Of a stretch of 64,000 nt of DNA, positions 21,444-31,620 are shown one piece after another. The notes below the pieces were generated by a model that searched no databases, had not been told where the DNA came from, and saw only the letters and a list, made by a program, of their open reading frames with translations. This DNA comes from Amyelois transitella (taxonomy: Eukaryota; Arthropoda; Insecta; Lepidoptera; Pyralidae), in contig NC_083507.1 in NCBI RefSeq assembly GCF_032362555.1, positions 4,777,001-4,841,000 of the forward strand. The letters run 5' to 3'. Numbering within the stretch: position 1 is the first letter of the stretch; every line of letters begins with the position of its first letter. The position numbers were made by a program, and so were the translations under genes.

Positions 21444-23147
21444 CAAGAGCCCGTGAACGCCAGACATACCTTATTTTGTAAAAGCTGAAAGTTTCTGTAA
21501 ATATGCCTCTAGTACAGGTAGGAACGATCCCCACCTATGATACTCAGGCAGTATTCCTTAATTTGTAAAGCTCAATTTTTTGATATTTTATCCGTAATAA
21601 TACACAAACTCGCGTTACTCATTGCCAGACACCTACTATGGTTGCAACCCCTTGCCAGACACCCCTAAACTATAATATTTTGTAACTCTACTTACGTCAT
21701 TTTGTAAAATCTGAATTTAATACATATTTTTCGGGGAATTATTCAAACAACGTTTCTGTAGTAGCCAGACATTTTTGAAGGTTCAATTATCCTGCCAGAC
21801 GCATTGGAGTGAGCAAAAGATGCAAAAGTGCGGAGTATATGTAGTAACTGGAGCGAGTGGAACAGAGTGGGTATCGTTCAGCGGACGGTTATACACGCAT
21901 AGTAAACGTTGTTATATTAATTTGTGCTCGTTGTAAAATAAATTTGATCCAGTTTTAATAAAGTGCTATCATGAGTGACGAAAAAGAAGACGGAGTTTGC
22001 TTTGTCTGTAAAAAAAGTAGTGAAGATCTTATAATATTTTACGAGGAGACTTTAAAAAAATATCAGACTATTTTATAATTACGAAAAATACATAACCTCA
22101 AATATAAAGAGATTATGTTTCTGAGCTGTTTGAGCCTATTTTTATTTAAATTAAACGTCATCATTTTCACATTTAAAAAACCCTCAAAAACTACGTCACA
22201 CGCTTTATTAAAGACCAATTCTACAAAAATAAATTAAAACTAAACATGTAAATAAATGTCTGAAAAATAAATTATTTTTCTAGTATCAAGATCAAGTAAA
22301 ATACAGAGTTGTCGAGATCGCTCAGCTAAACGAATTGTATCGTTGACCTCTGAATCTTACGCGTCGCTTTTCCGCCGCCCGGGGTGATATGACGTATTTA
22401 GAATCGTGGATTTTGATACTTTTATTTTTTTTCGTACTTTCTGAAATATGAATCGATATTTTTCTTTTAACGTTTTTAAATATCCTTTAGATGAGTACAC
22501 TTAACAGTTAAATTTATGCAGTTGAATTAAAAGTCACCCTGTATAATTCTTAATGAACATTGTTTTGTATATGTAATGCTTTTATTTAATAATTATTTTT
22601 GATAAATTTGAAAAAGAGACCGCAAAATAAACGACAGCTGATGCGCAATGAAACGTCGCAAGAAACCGAACGCTCTGTCCCACTCGCTCCAGTTACTACA
22701 TATACTCCACACTCTTTCATCTTTTGCTCACTCCAATGCGTCTGGCAGGATAATAGAACCTTCAAAAATGTCTGGCTACTACAGAAACGTTGTTTGAATA
22801 ATTCCCCGAAAAATATGTATTAAATTCAGATTTTACAAAATGACGTAAGTAGAGTTACAAAATATTATAGTTTAGGGGTGTCTGGCAAGGGGTTGCAACC
22901 ATAGTAGGTGTCTGGCAATGAGTAACGCGAGTTTGTGTATTATTACGGATAAAATATCAGAAAATTGAGCTTTACAAATTAAGGAATTTCAGGTTGAAAA
23001 AAGTATACCTTTATTACCTGCTACCTGCCAAAGCAACCACTGCCTGAGTATCATAGGTGGGGATCGTTCCTACCTGTACTAGAGGCATATTTACAGAAAC
23101 TTTCAGCTTTTACAAAATAAGGTATGTCTGGCGTTCACGGGCTCTTG
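21444..23147. mobile_element. Fold-back DNA element with 424/475-bp inverted arms
   Basis: The left arm (21444-21867) and right arm (22673-23147) are reverse complements of each other with only a few base changes, apart from one 51-bp segment (22988-23038) present only in the right arm. The outer ends read CAAGAGCCCGTGAACGCCAG. Each arm carries five copies of GCCAGAC (left at 21459, 21624, 21654, 21764 and 21794; mirrored on the right at 22740, 22770, 22880, 22910 and 23126). The 805-bp centre holds the start of a small Cys-containing frame. No matching target duplication is obvious next to the ends. This is a transposon-type structure between genes A and B; the superfamily is not recognised. 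Confidence 0.85.
21971..22078 (+). pseudogene. Truncated transposon-type ORF with CxxC knuckle
   Basis: A 35-codon frame, MSDEKEDGVCFVCKKSSEDL.., ends in TAA at 22076. The same frame continues after the stop as LRKIHNLKYKEIM before decaying. A CxxC followed by a charged helix and a K-Y-K-[ED]-I element is, from memory, a common start of uncharacterised transposon-encoded proteins in insects. The in-frame stop inside what looks like a continuous domain suggests a broken copy. No transposase core remains. Confidence 0.5.
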
Positions 23148-23626
23148 GACTATTTTGTGAAAGAAAAGGAAGCTTTTCGGGACGGAAAGTAGAATTTATC
23201 TCATACATCGGTTGTCTTTTTATCTCAGAATATTATACTAAACTACTTTTATGGGTGCAAAATAATGTAAAAAATTTGGATTATCGTGATAAGGGAATTT
23301 TATGATGTAAAAGTCTCACCAAGCACTTAATTTGACTAGATTTTTTATTACTAATTTCACAAGAAATCGTTACAATATAAACCTTAGGGTAATTTAGTTT
23401 TATGATAAACCTTGATAACCATGGTATAAAAATCCAACCTTTTTTCTCAATTTATTGAAATGAAGAGAGGGATATATATTATGGAAGAAACCAATTAGCA
23501 TGTGGTTAAACAATGGATCAAGGTCACTGAAGGAAGTCATTTTATACAAATCAAAATATAGATAAATATTTAATACAATAATATATACTAACAAAATGAC
23601 AAATAACACAAACCAATGATAGAAAA
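23148..23626. other. Spacer and 3' flank of gene B
   Basis: No exon seen. A minus-strand AATAAA (23451-23456) lies about 170 nt beyond the gene B stop. Two frames on this side are AT-driven or antisense to gene B. Confidence 0.5.
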
Positions 23627-24120
23627 TTACTTTTTGGGGGGCTTTCCTTTTTTTTCATCACGTCTGTTTTTCTTTGGTTCCTTCTTCCGAGCTGGCTCCT
23701 TCTTTTTAGCTGGTTTCGCTTTTTTAGCCTCTGGCTTCGGTGCGGGAGGGGGAGCTGCTGCCTTTGCTTCAGGTTTCTTTTCTTCCTTAGGCTTTTGGGC
23801 TTCCTTTGCTTTTGCTTCATCTTGTCGCTTTTTCTCATCCAATTTGTTCTGGGCAGCTGCCTTAGCTGCAGCTGCTGCTTGGTCCATAGCTGCCTTAATA
23901 GCAGCTTCTTTTTCCTTCCTTACTCTTTCAACTTCCATATCCATTTCTTTAATTCTGCCTTCTATGCCAGAAATAATACCCTGTCCGAATTGTGCTGCTG
24001 ACTTTTCAAAGTTCTTACCAATAGCGCCATGAACGAAACTATGCGTCATAGGAGGTATCATTTCCACTTTGGCATATTGCCATGCAGTACCAATAGCAGG
24101 AACCACAGCTTTGCTTGTAG
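23627..24120 (-). CDS. Subunit g-related protein with Lys/Ala/Pro-rich tail (gene B), last exon
   Basis: This is the last coding exon, entered through TTTTCAG| at 24120 and needing one nucleotide from an earlier exon (phase 1). It encodes 163 residues. The start, KAVVPAIGTAWQYAKVEMIPP, carries the YAKVE(L/M)xPP signature of ATP synthase subunit g. It is followed by an alpha-helical stretch with Gly-rich IISGIEG, then a coiled-coil-like charged region and a long low-complexity tail of Lys, Ala, Pro and Glu ending in GKPPKK. The C-terminal subunit g helix is absent. No fully convincing first exon exists between 24121 and gene C. The best local one is 24467-24443 (MSSTKIKL, donor T|GTAAGA, right phase), but it lies in gene C's 3' UTR next to its poly(A) signal. 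The first exons of C (25128-25095) and D (26419-26377) end in the same phase and would splice in frame. Role unknown. Confidence 0.65.
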
Positions 24121-24530
24121 CTGAAAATAAATAATCAAAAAGTTTGTTTAAATCAAAATCAAATAAACATCGTTTAAGTTTCAGATCCAGAATAATTCCG
24201 GTTAGTGAGGTTTGATATTAGTTTAGTTTAAATATAACTAGTTCAAAGAACACTTGTAATAGTAATATGCGATGAACTGGAATATTGGTTTTCTGTGTAC
24301 CTATCGTATTAGAGTTAATGGGTTATGATCGCATGCAGGCTCCATGCTAAAGTATATTTAGAAATTTAATCCAAACGTATAATATGTAATTACTAAAAGA
24401 GTCTAAAAGTAAAAAGAAAACAATTTATTCGAATGCTCTTACATAACTTTATTTTCGTACTTGACATACATTCGAAACACAAAGAACATTGTGGACCATC
24501 CTCATGTACTTATAGGTACGTCTAACCTAT

Positions 24531-25128
24531 TTAAGAATTTAGCTTCTTTTTAACATCGTCTAATCGTTTTTCTAGATTTTCTATTTCTTTAAAAAGCTGC
24601 TTCCTGTGAAGTTCTTTTAGTTTGTATTCCAGTGAGTCGCAGGCACGCTCTAGGGCCGTTTCTGTTTTATTCACAATTGGATTACAAACTATAAGTTTAG
24701 CTCGAGTATCCGCTATAGATGATTTTGCCACGCCCCATACATTTTTTATGGATGGCTTCAATAGTTTATTAAGCGTAACTGAAATACAAAACAAATGTAG
24801 AAATTAGGCATGTATAGATTTTAACAGAATCTATTTTCTGATCACTAAATTGCAAAAATGGTAAAAAAAATTGGCAGTATATTAAATGGGTATTGAAGTA
24901 CTTGTTTGAAAATTTATTAATGGTGCGTTCAAAATATTTCTACGTTTGTTTTGATACAGTTTAAGGTATATGCATTTTTGCAGTGATACGAGCTAAACAA
25001 AATTAGGTAGGTACCTCTTAGAACGTGTACCTTTTAGGTCGTGACCTTTTTTACTATGTGTCAATTGAAATTGAACAGGTACCTATTAGCTTACCTAAAG
25101 CTATGTCCAGGGCGAGTCTAGCTGCCAT
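24531..25128 (-). CDS. Small subunit g-cluster protein (gene C), 93 aa, two exons
   Basis: Minus-strand exons are 25128-25095 (MAARLALDIAL, donor G|GTAAGC) and 24778-24531 (acceptor TTTCAG|), phase 1, ending in TAA. ATG context AAATGG is good. The protein is a short amphipathic start, then NKLLKPSIKNVWGVAKSS, a pair of cysteines region and a C-terminal coiled-coil-like helix (RKQLFKEIENLEKRLDDVKK). It aligns by eye with gene D along the whole length and with the start of gene B (xKAxxPAxxxxWxxxK). The subunit g membrane segment is missing. Poly(A) signals on the minus strand are at 24448-24453 and 24424-24429. The relation to ATP synthase subunit g is by way of gene B and position only, so the function is uncertain. 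Confidence 0.75.
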
Positions 25129-25804
25129 TTAATATCCACAGTATTCACAATAATTTTGCTTATTTGTTTTAAGTTCGCTTTTTAGTGGTAAATTATGTAA
25201 TGGTAGTTTGATGGTAAGCTTCATTGACATTTTATAAGTATCATTGACATGTGTCTATCTCATTTCACAAGTCTGTCATTGGTCAAAGCAGGTCATCAAG
25301 CTCATGGAAAAATTCTAAGAGTATCTACTTAATTTTAAATATTAAAATCCCGAAAAATCATCCTTCATATGTTACTCCCTATTGCCGCAAAAATAAGACA
25401 TTTTTTGAAAAAAAGTTTTAAGCTTTGTGGGGTCGTTAAACTAAAAAATTTCGATTCCATTGCCGTTAAATATAAACTATTCTTTTAACAATTGCAATGA
25501 GTGAAACTAATGTTTTAAAAAGCACTTTATACAAAATTGAAGATCACACTCCTTGGCTAACTGTTGAAGATTTATGCCTAAACGATACGATTTAATCCAG
25601 TGACAACGAAGAATTAAAACCTACTCATATACATATCACGATACGAGGTAGACAGAGCTAAAAGTCACAAGACTCGGTCAAGTTATGCAATTAAGAGATA
25701 ATTTATAACCTTTCTCTTGATTGACTAAGAAGAAGAAATTTATAAGCTCTCCCTAGATAAATTAAAACTTTACTTAAAATAAATCCAATTTTTTAACCAC
25801 TAAT
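25129..25804. other. Spacer between genes C and D
   Basis: AT-rich. Contains the promoter side of gene C and a degraded piece of family A repeat at about 25640-25690 (GAGGTAGACAGAGC). A short coding-looking fragment on the plus strand near 25498-25590 has no extension. Confidence 0.45.
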
Positions 25805-26419
25805 TTATTGATTCAGATTATTTTTTGATGCATTCGGGCATTGAGGAGAGTTATCAACACCACCAGTTTCTAGCCTCTTTCTCGCTATTCCCAATTTTTT
25901 GTCCAGTGATTTCACTTCTTTTGCTAGTGCTATTTGTGTGAGATCTTTCAACTTCTTCTCCATCCATGTGCTAAAGAATTCCAAGGCCGCTTCTGACTTA
26001 CATATGAATGCATTGCACACCAGTTTCTTCGCTCGTGTATTAGATAGAACACTTTTTGTGAAACCCCACGTGTATTTTACTGCTGGTCTTATTGCTTTAT
26101 TAAATGAAACTGTGGAATATAAAAGAAAAACAATAAAGTGACCCTTAATATAGTTTTATATAATAGCTTCTCATAATAGTTAGTTAATAAATATTTAAAG
26201 TTTTATGAGATGCACTCTGCATGTTTATAAAGATATATGTTTAATTCAGATTTGTGTGCTAGAACAGAGATTATTATAGAAATTCTCTCTGCTAGAATTA
26301 TATTACCTAACCTAGCCTATAAACTTGAGATTCTTCTTTTGTTTTTTATTATAAATGTATGTATGTTCTTACCTACCTAGCATTAAATCGACTGCAATTC
26401 TTGCTGGCGTTGCCATCAT
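25805..26419 (-). CDS. Small subunit g-cluster protein (gene D), 115 aa, two exons
   Basis: Minus-strand exons are 26419-26377 (MMATPARIAVDLML, donor G|GTAGGT) and 26109-25805 (acceptor TTCCACAG|), phase 1, ending in TAA. A second GT four bases further would run into a stop, so the first donor is chosen. The second exon reads SFNKAIRPAVKYTWGFTKSV, then TRAKKLVCNAFICKSEAALE, a helix of WMEKKLKDLTQIALAKEVKS and a polar Asn-rich end. Gene C has the same intron position and the same order of motifs, so the two are tandem duplicates. The minus-strand AATAAA (25804-25809) overlaps the stop codon. It lacks the subunit g C-terminal helix. Mitochondrial location is inferred from the cluster and the amphipathic start. 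Confidence 0.75.
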
Positions 26420-27150
26420 AATATTTCTTCAGGTTTTATTGTTAATGTTTTAATCGCATAGTAAGTATACCAAAATACATCTAATCAAGTAAATACTTTT
26501 ATTCGTTCAAAAGAAAATATGTGTAGACGATAACTGAATTGTCATTTTTCTGTGACGGATACGGTCACGACCAAGGTGAACGTGTGACAGACCCGTCCTA
26601 TGATCTCTGTGTATGCACATATGTAAAGGTCCTTAGGTAATGCAAGACATGCACTTGTTGTGAGAACTTTAGAGTATCTACTTAATTTTAAAAAAACTGT
26701 GAGAACGTACTCTTAGTTCTGGAATCCTACAAAAAAACAAAAATATTTATTAATTATTTTCTAAGTGCAGGATATTGGTTTCCTGTTTATTTGTTAGTTT
26801 GACATGAAAATAACGCATAGCTACTATTGGCAGGCGGGCGAATACATAAACAAATAAGCTATATTATAGGTTTAGTTACATTCGAATCCGTTTATTTATT
26901 TTGTCTTTTAGTATTGTTTAACTAACCTTTAATAACTTAATAAATACAAACTAAAATTACTTATAAAAAAGATGATTATCAACTAAAATCTGATTTATAA
27001 AAAAAAACTCTGACTGTCTTTTAACCAAAAATAAACAGTAATTTTGGTTAAAAGTTTGAAATAAAGGTGTAAAAAGGATGAATACTCACCTAAATTCACA
27101 TTGATAATAATAATAAAATAGGTTATTTAAGTAACAGGTTAAAACAAATC
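26420..27150. other. Upstream region of gene D
   Basis: Should contain the gene D promoter. A GC-richer patch with the inverted words GTGACGG and CGGTCAC lies at about 26553-26575. A decayed family A fragment (AAACTTGAGATTCTTC) sits at about 26322. No exon. Confidence 0.4.
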
Positions 27151-27370
27151 TTACTTGTACTTTTGATACGCGTTGATGTCTTTTGGTTTACTGGCTACAG
27201 TTCTAAAACAATTACAATAAAAAGCATACACCTTTTTAAGGCAAAATAACAAAATACAACATAATGTCTCTTTGGAGTGATAAAAAAAAACCTATAATAA
27301 TTACCTGCCCCACTCACATGAGCTAAATCCTTCACCCCAATTTTTTATTCCATTCGAGATAAAAAATGTG
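27151..27370 (-). CDS. Two terminal exons of an unrecognised gene
   Basis: On the minus strand an exon ending at 27305 (..GGGGCAG|GTAATT) joins in phase to an exon starting at 27202 (TTGTTTTAG|) that ends in TAA at 27151. The joined frame reads SNGIKNWGEGFSSCEWGR, then TVASKPKDINAYQKYK. The Trp/Gly/Cys-rich segment and the two correct splice sites favour a real gene. The upstream edge is unclear (open to about 27370; possible acceptor ATATAG|) and no start codon is seen, so more exons should lie at higher coordinates. Family unknown. Confidence 0.4.
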
Positions 27371-29649
27371 CTATATCTATTTATTTATAAAATATAGTCA
27401 CAATATTTCCATTGCGTACTGCTGGCGATTTCGCTCGTATGTTTATGATTATATACCGCCTTATAATTCTTAGTAAACTTTTAGGACTTAGGTATATTTG
27501 ACATCGACATAAAGTTCAATCGTTTATTCCGCCTCAAACCACAGGTCCTATATAAAATTCAATTATAAATAAAGCATTGCATGATAAAACAATTGAACAA
27601 ATTATACTTACTTAAGCAAATAAACGATTCTTTACATATGATATAAGTGCACGAGTGTAAAATGGGTTGTGTAGATATACAATAACGCATACAACAATCA
27701 TGTGAACACCATTTTTTAATTAAGATGTTTAAGACAGACTTAGTTAATGCACCTAATATTCTAAACGAGATTTTGAAAATATTTTTGTAAATAAAAGTGA
27801 AAATATCATATAAATATATAACTTTTTCATTTTCAGTTATAGTCATATTTTTTGTCTGATATATTCCTTTAAAATAACCTACCTGGCTGTGAGTTTAAGT
27901 AGCAGGTAATTAAAACAAGACCATGCTTTCAATATTTAACTACTTCTTAACTTACGCCTTACTAACTGATATATACAGTATTATGGTAATAAAGTAACTC
28001 TCCTCTTAATTATTCAGTGGTTGACTGGAAAGGATCCTTAAATAGGATAAGTCCGACTTTGTATATTTTGTCTAACACATTTACTGTATATTTATGGTCT
28101 TCCCTATTACAATGAAGATATTACAAATATTTTTTTACACATAGCTGATGCCACACTCAGAAACTAAATAGATAATAATTTACAGTCGCAAATGCAAATT
28201 ATTGCAGGCAATGTATACTTTCTTATTCGTAAATTTTGTCATGATGGTTATAAAAAGTAATTGACAAGAAGTGTTTATACTACTTCGTAAGTAGTATACT
28301 TCCTTAGCACTACTTCCTTATTTTTAATATTCAGTCATTCTTGCAGTACTCGTATGAATGTTAATAGGCCTTGATTATGTTTAATTTGAATGACAACACA
28401 GCACTTGCAATTAAGTACAACATGCCCTTCGTTCTTTGACATACGTACTGCATAATTTGTTTACCATTTTTTTATTTTTTATATAAAAATAAAATAAATT
28501 TAAATAGTTTCTTAAAAAAATCCAAATAATGACAAGTAATGAAAAGTCTGAAACATATCTATTCTCTTTTTAAAATATCTGGAAACAAAAACAAGAACTA
28601 TTAGAAGGCACTACAAAACTTATTTTGAGAATTCAATTTACGTATTTTTTTAATAAATAAATAATATATAAGTTTTAGTGTATGAACCCATCCTTATGAT
28701 AAAATACCTCACCCAGCGAACCACGTTTATTGAACAAATGCTTATTGATATAGTTAGTTATGAAGCAATCGCAATTCGCAAATGCACTGAGCAGTTTGTT
28801 GACCTAAATCAATTGTCTTGCCTTATTATAATCATGTTGTTTGATGTATTTATGCAATATGTTCGACACTGAAATGTTGAAATTGCCAAAAGTAATTCAA
28901 TGTGTTTTTGGCACAACAACGAAATAAAAATATCTTTTAATAGAGTCACAAAAAAATTCTAAATAGTTAAATCAATTATTTTTATTATTCATGTCAGAGG
29001 CTGTGAAACGGATGTGATTGGAAACTACCTAATACCAGACTAACGAGTATCAGTTAGTTTGACATGACACTCACTTGATAAGGAAGGAAGGGATTCACTC
29101 AGAAAAATATAACTGTGCTAAAATTGTGCTCAAGATGCGATCCTTTTTAAATCCAATTTGTTTTTTGTCAAGGTATATAAGTTGGTACCTACATAGAAGA
29201 TAAATGTTACCTACATTAGAATATAAATATAAGAGTAATTACGTGCGAATTATTTGATCAAGGTGCGAACTTACTTTGATTGGGGAGATATTGATCGGTA
29301 TAGGGCACTCGAATCATAACTTGACCTATAAGGTCATAAGATTGATGACTTTAAATAACACAAAAGAAATAGTATCTATGCAATGCAGTTATTGTGACAA
29401 TTTGATAGGTTACAGATTTCCTTATGAACAGTTTATATATTGTGCTGAGCCATTTTCAATTGAAAATATTGATTGTGGATCTTGAAACTTGAATTCGCGG
29501 ATATTTATGACAGCGCTGTATAAGGTGAGGTAAAAATTATGGTGTCGACATAGGTAACTTAATGTTAAAATTTAAACATGAAGAGCGTATTTGAATAATT
29601 ATTTTGGTATGTCGTCATACGATTATTGACCTTTTCATGTTGCACTTCT
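27371..29649. other. AT-rich DNA, no supported gene
   Basis: May include the missing 5' exons of the gene ending at 27151. The frames of 95, 64 and 69 codons (27559-27846 minus, 28678-28872 plus, 29276-29485 plus) have no family match and AT-driven composition. Confidence 0.45.
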
Positions 29650-29840
29650 GTTCTTTAGTCCTTCTCTTCCTTCTGGGATTAATCTTGGTTACATCCTCAC
29701 CTTTCTGAAAAGGAGATCAGGATTAGGTAAGTCAGGTTTTTTTACCCTGATTTGGATTAGGTTTTAACAAGAGGCGACTTCCCGCCGAGTTCCGTAACCT
29801 TTGCAGGGGAACCTACTCGATTTTTGATAATGATAAAAGC
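29650..29840 (+). repeat. SINE-like repeat (family B)
   Basis: Blocks TCTTGGTTACATCCTCACC, ..AAGTCAGGTTTTTTTACCC, GAGGCGACTTCCCGCCGAG and CCGTAACCTTTGCAGGGGAA correspond in order to the copy at 2170-2345. Confidence 0.7.
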
Positions 29841-29861
29841 TGCATTAGTTGATTGTGCCTA

Positions 29862-29935
29862 TTTCCTTAGTCGGCTTTTACTACGAGTATATCCATTAGA
29901 AAAAGATGGAGTAGTCCTATTCTTTATATAATATT
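29862..29935 (-). repeat. Partial family A repeat
   Basis: TTCCTTAGTCGGCTTTTACT, ..ATATCCATTAG, AAAAGATGGAGTAGTCCTAT. This is the outer 5' end of the repeat only. It directly follows the family B copy. Confidence 0.65.
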
Positions 29936-30799
29936 TTTTTTTATATTTAAATGCTGCACTATTTAGTTTTCTATTCCTTCTTTTTATAACTATTGAATGT
30001 GCTTTCCTAAACTTAGTAGCATAATGTATGTCTCTCTAATTAATATCTGTGACTGGTTTAACCCTTTAGATTTATATGAAAAGGGATAGGTGTATTTTAT
30101 AGATAGATAGATAAAAACGTTATTAGAATCAATCACAAATACACAAAAAAACGTTTCTTTAATTATATAACATCACTTGTTTTCTTTCATTTACGTATAG
30201 AGGTATAGTAATTATCACCAAGGAATGTAGTAACATCACTGTCATTTTTTAGCAACTGTGCGCAACATCGTCATTCCTTCATAAGGCTCTAATTGTTGTG
30301 GCACAACCACCGCGGTCGCGTGCCGTTACTATTACTATAGCACTTTCGCTATGAAGACATGGTATGATGCAACTGTCGGAACTCTCCGCAGAGGTCAGCC
30401 GCTATGCCGATTATCATTTCAGAAGGTTACTGTGACATGTCATAAATCCAATTTCATGGATTATTTTTATTTTTATTGCTTCCATAGATTTTCCTAATAT
30501 GACGTTGTAAAACGCGATGCACAGGTCCAAATATTGCCTTGGTCATATACCATAATGTTGAATATTTAAGTAATATAATAAGTTTGAGTGCTAACCGATG
30601 CTCTTACGGTCAAGGAAAATATCGTACATTCCGGTGTTGAATATGTAACCATAATCCAATATGGGTTAGGTTCCCCTGAAAAGGTTGCCAAGGTCAGACG
30701 AGGGACGCTAGTTTGGCATCTGACCTTAGCAACTTTAAATAAATTATGGTCAGCTAGATATGCACGGAGTGAGCAGTCCCATGATGATACGAGCACTGA

Positions 30800-31620
30800 A
30801 ATCTTTATATTAGGATTCAAGTGGAGTCAAGGATTATTGGGACGCACACTGAATGGTTCAGTATCGATAAAGGTGTTAGACAGGAATGTGTTGCGTCACC
30901 GTGGCTGTTCAACCTATTCATGTTATTTGACAGATTTGAAAGAGTCTGAAAGTGGTTTAAGGATAAATGAGTTATTCGTCAAATGTCTTCTCTATGGTGA
31001 CGATCAGGTTATACTGGCATCATCGGAAGAATTTCAGGAGATGGTAAATTGTATGTAAGAATCTTTGAATAAGAAAGGAATGAAAGTGAACGTAAGTAAA
31101 ACAAAAACAATGGTTTTTGAAAAAGAGGAGAATATGACACAAAGTTATATTACGATTAGAGGAGAAAAAGTGCAAAAAGTTAAAGAGTTTGTATACCTAG
31201 GTGGAAATGAGAGCGCTTAGGAGTATGATAGGTGTAAAATTGAGTAGAAGAAAGAAACAGCGTGATAAGGAAATGTTGTGATGTGACAGAAGTTATAGTG
31301 CAGGAATATAAAAGGGAATACTTAGATGGTTTGATCATGTCGAGAGGATAAATAAAAACAGGTTGACAAAGCAAATGTACAAAGGAAGTGTGAATGGGAC
31401 TGTTGGAGTGGGAAGGCCTAGACGAACGTACCTTGATCAAATCGGAGACGTTTAAGCAAAAGATCAGGTGAAGAGTACCCGAAAACGACGAGATTATGAA
31501 AAAGATGAGATGCAAGAAGAGAGATAAGGCGAAATGCCACGATCCCTGCACGTAGTGTGCGGAGAGGGGGAAGGGGAGAGATGTGGTCTCTGCCTACCCC
31601 TCCGGGAAAGATTTATGTAT
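30800..31620 (+). pseudogene. Broken RTE-clade LINE (reverse transcriptase and 3' tail)
   Basis: A decayed non-LTR retrotransposon. The palm segment is split over frames: WFSIDKGVRQECVASPWLF in one frame, then LRINELFVKCLLYGDDQVIL in another, so a frameshift lies near 30930-30950. The catalytic box reads YGDD, where the family usually has YADD. A stop (TAA at 31056) interrupts MVN.M*ESLNKKGMKVNV. KVKEFVYLGG follows, then a deletion. The C-terminal end (FDHVERINKNRLTKQMYKG, VGVGRPRRTYLDQIGDV) has more breaks. The 3' tail reads CTGCCTACCCCTCCGGGAAA followed by TATGTATGTATAC. The same tail closes the copy at 49440-49730. Similar proteins are labelled RTE endonuclease-reverse transcriptase in butterflies. 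Confidence 0.8.

Noticed and set aside
23616..24032. 138-codon plus-strand frame rich in Phe, Ser and Ala
   Set aside because: Antisense shadow of the Lys/Ala-rich exon of gene B.
27420..27460. TATATAA with initiator-like CAGTA on the minus strand before the 27151-27370 exons
   Set aside because: The transcript would have no ATG in the coding frame, so it conflicts with the exon model.
27559..27846. 95-codon minus-strand frame, compared with the subunit g cluster
   Set aside because: A weak TKSVLNIL resemblance to gene D is not supported by the rest of the frame or by splice phase.
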